Origin: an uncultured Methanomassiliicoccales archaeon
GTDB taxonomy: Archaea; Thermoplasmatota; Thermoplasmata; SG8-5
Assembly (NCBI GenBank): GCA_938004075.1
Contig: CALKWP010000005.1
Coordinates: 1-11,282, forward strand
Length of the DNA stretch: 11,282 nucleotides
Direction of reading: 5' to 3'
Notes under the pieces: generated by a model
Database searches by the model: none
The model's input: the letters and a program-made list of their open reading frames with translations, nothing else
What the model was told of the DNA's origin: nothing
Translations under genes and position numbers: made by a program
Shown: one piece after another, positions 8,473-11,282 of the stretch
How the letters are laid out: every line of letters begins with the position of its first letter
How positions within the stretch are numbered: position 1 is the first letter of the stretch

Positions 8473-8504
8473 CGAAAGTATTCCAGCCGGAAATATTACT
8501 TTCG
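8473..8504. promoter_or_regulatory. Imperfect dyad, candidate operator or hairpin in the divergent promoter
   Basis: CGAAAGTA at 8473-8480 is perfectly complemented by TACTTTCG at 8497-8504. Inside it, TTCC (8481-8484) pairs with GGAA (8489-8492) around the loop AGCC. The four bases ATAT (8493-8496) are left unpaired on one side. The element lies between the two divergent TATA boxes, about 17 bases upstream of the nuclease box and about 20 bases upstream of the cassette box. It could be a repressor site acting on both directions, or an RNA hairpin if transcription starts further upstream. Confidence 0.5.
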
Positions 8505-8525
8505 GCGACCCCCCGTTCTCACCTT

Positions 8526-8534
8526 CTTATACTT
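8526..8534 (+). promoter_or_regulatory. Weak TATA-like element for the RecA-like/polymerase cassette
   Basis: CTTATACTT is centred at 8530 and would place the transcript start near 8556. That leaves a leader of about 17 bases that includes the purine-rich ribosome site at 8563-8568. The box is a weak match. AAATATTAC at 8491-8499, inside the dyad, is an alternative that would give a leader of about 50 bases. Confidence 0.4.
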
Positions 8535-8562
8535 CCAGCGACAATCTATCCATTGCAATTTA

Positions 8563-8568
8563 GGGGAG
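8563..8568 (+). promoter_or_regulatory. Ribosome binding site deciding the start at 8574
   Basis: GGGGAG lies five bases before the ATG at 8574 and only two before the ATG at 8571. The spacing favours 8574. A TTG at 8553 is in frame but would sit at or before the predicted transcript start and has no ribosome site, so it is an unlikely start. Confidence 0.6.
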
Positions 8569-8573
8569 CAATG

Positions 8574-9351
8574 ATGCACACCGAAGCAGAGCAATACCAT
8601 TCGATTCCCTTGACGCTGGAGGGGATTCCCGCAGACATGAGCCTTCACAGGGCCCGGGACAGGCTTTACTCCGGGTTCGGCTGGCTGGACTCGGTCATCG
8701 GCGGATTCCGCCCTCGGGAGATGACGCTGGTGGACAGCTCCAGCCCTTTCGTCTTCGGGCTTCTTTCCGAGCTATGCGTCCAGGCTGTCACGGCTTACGG
8801 CGCCGAGATGATATTCGTGGACGGCGGGAACTCCATACGCCCCTACGAGATCGCCAGGATAGCCAAGCACCGGGGGCTGGACCCTTACGAGGTGCTGCCC
8901 AGGATAAACGTCGCCAGGGGATTCACAGCTTACCAGCTGGCAGCATTTGATAAACGACCAGCTGGAGCCCGCAATCGAAAGGACCGGGGCCTCGACTGTT
9001 GTGGTGTCATCCATCCTGGACCTTTTCATGGACCCGGACATGAGGTGGAACGAGTCGTTCCAGCTGTTGAAAAGGAGCATGACCGGGCTGAAGAGGATGG
9101 CCCGGAGATATGACGCGGTCTGCATCATATCGAACTACGGGACGGGGAAGCACAAGTCCAGGGCGCTGCAGGGCACGATGAGCGACTGCCCTGACCGTGT
9201 GGTGAGATTGGACAGCATCGGGACCGGCATGCGCATCAGCCTGCCCAGGCATGGGACGTACCTTTACCGATACCCTGTGCCGCATGGCCAGACCGTCATC
9301 GAGAGATATCTCAGGGAGTGCAATTATGGGGAGGACTGTTGGAACCTATAG
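8574..9351 (+). CDS. RecA/RadA-like paralog with lost Walker motifs, interrupted by a +1 frameshift
   Basis: Joining two frames at 8946 gives a 258-residue RecA-superfamily protein. The fold is recognisable from GWLDSVIGGFRPREMTLVDS (compare LD..LGGG...G.ITE in RadA/RadB), the strand MIFVDGGNSIRPYEI, the RGFTAYQL segment (like RA/SEHQ in RadA) and TVVVSSILDLF. The Walker A loop GxxxxGK[ST] is replaced at residues 54-61 by DSSSPFVF, with no Gly-Lys-Thr. The Walker B aspartate position is serine (VVVSS, about 142-146). It is therefore predicted not to hydrolyse ATP and to act as a structural partner. It is first in an apparent operon: the next gene starts inside its last 26 bases, and a polymerase follows. 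Frame 1 continues 56 residues past the break (to 9113) as Pro/Gly/Arg-rich, unfamily-like sequence, so the break is a real frame change. It could be a sequencing error, a mutation or recoding. Confidence 0.8.
8946..8948 (+). other. Frameshift site in the RecA-like gene
   Basis: Upstream the reading is FTAYQLAA ending at base 8945. Family-like sequence resumes at 8947 as LINDQLEPAIERTG. Removing a single T from the run TTT restores one uninterrupted protein, so the simplest event is one inserted T. There is no stop or rare-codon pair at the junction and no obvious stimulatory stem, which argues against classical programmed +1 frameshifting. Confidence 0.8.
9314..9318 (+). promoter_or_regulatory. 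Ribosome binding site for the 79-residue gene
   Basis: GGGAG lies seven bases before the ATG at 9326, inside the end of the RecA-like gene. It decides the start: the frame is open further upstream to 9251, but that extension overlaps the RecA-like coding sequence and has no such site. Confidence 0.6.
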
Positions 9352-9565
9352 GCAGGTCCTGGAGGAGATAATCTCGGAATTCGATAAATTCTGCAGGGCA
9401 CTCAGGAAGCAGGACCGCGAAGCGTTCGGGAGGATGATGAACCGGGCCAGAACTCATTCGTCAGCGGCAAGCTACAATGTCCGCGCCACGCCAACCGAAT
9501 CGCTCATTATCTCCATCCTGCTGGAGCACGAGAAGGAGATAGAGGAGCTGAAGGCGGGGAAGTGA
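9326..9565 (+). CDS. Small helical protein of a RecA-like/PolB cassette
   Basis: A 79-residue, mostly alpha-helical, charged protein. It starts MGRTVGTYRQVLEEI, has a central FCRALRKQDREAFGRMMNRAR helix interrupted by SSAASYN, and ends in a helix ISILLEHEKEIEELKAGK. It has no signal peptide, metal-binding cysteine cluster or catalytic motif. From memory, haloarchaea encode short proteins starting MGRTNPTYR with the same helix layout; I believe they are homologous, but this is unchecked. It overlaps the upstream RecA-like gene by 26 bases and stops six bases before the polymerase start, so all three are probably co-transcribed and translationally coupled. The likely role is an adaptor between the RecA-like protein and the polymerase (inference from context only). 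Confidence 0.85.
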   Translation: MGRTVGTYRQVLEEIISEFDKFCRALRKQDREAFGRMMNRARTHSSAASYNVRATPTESLIISILLEHEKEIEELKAGK

Positions 9566-9571
9566 TGTCTG

Positions 9572-11282
9572 GTGAAGGCCTGGCTCCTGGACGTTCATCC
9601 GGATTACCGGAGCGATTCGATGATTCTCTGGCTGAAGGAAGGGAATGCCATCCGCAGGCTCGAGGAGAGGGATTTCAGGCCGTGCTTCCATGTCTTTCAC
9701 CCATCGCGCTCGGAGCTGGTTGGCCTGATGTCCCGCCTTCCCATAATCGACAGCATCGGCAGGATGGAGCTGGTGGAGAAGCGCATAGACATCGGCGATG
9801 CGAAGCCCCGCACCGTGCTGGCCATTTACCCGAAGAGATACTCGGACCTGAACGAGTGCGCAGGGACGATCGATTGCCTCGGGGGCTATTACGATTACAG
9901 ATTGTTCGACGTGGACCTGCGCCTTAGCCAGCGATACATGGTCGCGAGCAATGTGTTCCCCATGGCCATGGTGGAGACCGAGCCTGGGCTGTCCACGAAG
10001 GACGGCCAGTACAGGATAAATTACCGGGTGCCGGAGCTTTCATCGGTCAGGCTCGGGCTCCGGACCGGGGCGAAGATGCCCAGGCCGGACACGCCGATAA
10101 CCGGCATAACTCTGGATGGTGACATTCTTGAAGGCCGGGAGGAGGACATGATCCCCGAGCTGGAGCGCGAGATTCTGGAGAGGGACCCGGACATAATCTA
10201 CACCCGGAACGGGGACAGCTTCGAGATCCCGCACCTGGCCAGGAGGGCGGCGGCGCGTGGGCTGGAGATACAGCTGGGCAGGGAGCCATCGAGCCTCGAG
10301 CCGGAGAAGAAGGGCCGGTCATACTTCAGCTACGGCAGCATGCTCTACAAGCCACCATCCAGCATTCTGAAGGGCCGTCTCCACATTGACGAGAGCTCGT
10401 TCATATTCAGCGAGGGCGGGCTTCCCGGGCTCATCGACATGGCAAGGCTCTCGTGCCTTCCTTTGCAGACGGCCAGCCGGATATCTCCGGGCAGCGCCAT
10501 AACCGCGATGCAGGTGCAGCTGGCCATGAGGAATGGCGTCGCCATAATGTGGAAGAAGAACAGGCCGGAGGACTTCAAGACCGCGGAGGAGCTGCTTCTC
10601 GCGGACAGGGGGGGCATGATTTTCGAGCCGGAAGTGGGCATCCATGACGGAATCGTGGAAGTTGATTTCGTGTCCATGTATCCCAACATCATGGTGAACA
10701 ACAACATCTCGCCGGAGACGCTGATGTGCGATTGCTGCCCTGACTCCCGAAGGACCGTCCCGGAGCTGGGCTACAGGATATGCGAGAAGAGAACCGGGAT
10801 AATCCCGAAAGTGGTGAAGCCGCTGGTGGCCAGGCGGCTCGCCTACAAGGCAATGGCCAAATCAGACCCGGAGAACGCCGGCGTGTACAAGCACCGCGCA
10901 AGCCTCCTGAAATGGACCCTCGTCACATGCTTCGGGTACACCGGGTACAAGAACGCCAGGTTCGGCAGGATCGAGTGCCATGAGTCGATAAACGCGTACG
11001 GCCGCGACATCCTCATAGAGACGATGCACATGGCGGAGAGGTTCGGTTACGATGTTCTGCATGGCATAATCGACAGCCTCTGGCTCAAGCCGAATGGCAT
11101 GAGGGACCATGGATGGTTCTGCGAAAAGGTCTCCAAGCGGATAGGCATCCCGCTGGAGCTGGAGGGCGTGTACAGATGGCTGGTCTTTCTGCCTAACAAG
11201 GCCAATGGCGCGGGAGCGCTGAACCGGTATTACGGCCTGTTCGACTCCGGGGAGCTGAAAGTCAGGGGGATTTTCCTGAGGA
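9572..11282 (+). CDS. polB: Family B DNA polymerase, PolB2-like, with degenerate exonuclease domain (3' truncated by window)
   Basis: A 570-residue N-terminal part; the frame is still open at the window end. The start is GTG at 9572, giving VKAWLLDVHPDY like other archaeal PolB N-termini. An in-frame stop at 9563 excludes an earlier start, and GTGAT (9562-9566) is a plausible ribosome site. Polymerase motif A is intact: DFVSMYP, catalytic Asp365. Motif B is KWTLVTCFG (447-455): Lys kept, but the usual Asn-Ser and Tyr are Val-Thr and Phe. Motif C is HGIIDS (497-502) in place of YGDTDS: the second, metal-binding Asp501 is kept and the first is Ile. In the exonuclease domain the DxE motif is missing near 160-166 (RLGLRTG), Exo II reads NGDSFE with Glu for Asp218, and Exo III keeps only Asp289. 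Proofreading is therefore probably lost while synthesis may remain. Similar LVTCFGYxGxxNA motifs occur, from memory, in a second haloarchaeal PolB group. It is last of the three co-directional genes visible. Confidence 0.93.
   Translation, partial: MKAWLLDVHPDYRSDSMILWLKEGNAIRRLEERDFRPCFHVFHPSRSELVGLMSRLPIIDSIGRMELVEKRIDIGDAKPRTVLAIYPKRYSDLNECAGTIDCLGGYYDYRLFDVDLRLSQRYMVASNVFPMAMVETEPGLSTKDGQYRINYRVPELSSVRLGLRTGAKMPRPDTPITGITLDGDILEGREEDMIPELEREILERDPDIIYTRNGDSFEIPHLARRAAARGLEIQLGREPSSLEPEKKGRSYFSYGSMLYKPPSSILKGRLHIDESSFIFSEGGLPGLIDMARLSCLPLQTASRISPGSAITAMQVQLAMRNGVAIMWKKNRPEDFKTAEELLLADRGGMIFEPEVGIHDGIVEVDFVSMYPNIMVNNNISPETLMCDCCPDSRRTVPELGYRICEKRTGIIPKVVKPLVARRLAYKAMAKSDPENAGVYKHRASLLKWTLVTCFGYTGYKNARFGRIECHESINAYGRDILIETMHMAERFGYDVLHGIIDSLWLKPNGMRDHGWFCEKVSKRIGIPLELEGVYRWLVFLPNKANGAGALNRYYGLFDSGELKVRGIFLR

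Noticed and set aside
8553..8573. In-frame TTG start for the RecA-like gene
   Set aside because: It precedes the ribosome site GGGGAG and lies at about the predicted transcript start. The ATG at 8574 has correct spacing.
8946..8955. Programmed +1 frameshift
   Set aside because: No stop codon, slow codon pair or internal Shine-Dalgarno was seen at the junction, and the zero frame runs on for 56 codons. A single-base indel explains the data more simply, though recoding is not excluded.
9562..9927. 121-codon plus-strand frame starting ATGATG at the end of the small gene
   Set aside because: It is out of frame with the polymerase, which starts with GTG at 9572 and gives recognisable PolB sequence. 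The ATG frame gives Gly/Arg/Pro-rich sequence without homology signs.
1..11282. CRISPR array, tRNA, rRNA or insertion sequence
   Set aside because: No short regularly spaced direct repeats, tRNA-like cloverleaf, rRNA signature or transposase reading frame was seen on either strand. The only repeats are protein-level module duplications in the surface gene.
8574..11282. Casposon or viral protein-primed polymerase locus
   Set aside because: No Cas1-like gene or terminal inverted repeats are visible in the window. The polymerase has the cellular-type N-terminal and exonuclease-like layout and an operon with a RecA paralog.

Overview
The window looks like the end of a metagenomic contig from an archaeon. 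The evidence is a TATA box placed for leaderless transcription, a mosaic of DUF11, NosD-type beta-helix and Fn3/Ig modules in a surface protein, and a family B DNA polymerase preceded by a RadA-like gene. An uncultured member of the Thermoplasmatota or a related euryarchaeal lineage is my best guess (inference only). The first 51 bases are not biological: they match an Illumina TruSeq P7/index adapter, so position 1 is an artificial contig edge.

Layout. Positions 52-7909 (+) hold the 3' part of a giant extracellular protein (about 2,618 authentic residues). It carries an Asp-box beta-propeller, Ig/Fn3 modules, three DUF11 repeats and two NosD-type right-handed beta-helices. One helix is interrupted by an inserted lectin-like block of about 285 residues. 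Positions 8425-7796 (-) encode a PD-(D/E)XK nuclease-like protein whose 3' end overlaps the giant gene by 114 bases. Positions 8426-8573 are a divergent promoter region with two TATA-like boxes and a strong imperfect dyad. Positions 8574-11282 (+) hold a compact three-gene cassette: a RecA/RadA-like protein that has lost its Walker A and Walker B signatures and carries an apparent +1 frameshift; a 79-residue helical protein; and a family B DNA polymerase, cut off by the window end, with a degenerate exonuclease domain and unusual motifs B and C.

How they work together (inference). The cassette looks like an archaeal PolB2-type accessory polymerase operon. An ATPase-dead RecA paralog and a small helical protein accompany a proofreading-deficient polymerase that keeps both metal-binding aspartates. 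The logic resembles bacterial ImuA/ImuB/DnaE2 mutasomes and suggests translesion or damage-tolerance synthesis. The divergent nuclease shares the control region and may be co-regulated. The giant surface protein appears unrelated to this repair cassette.
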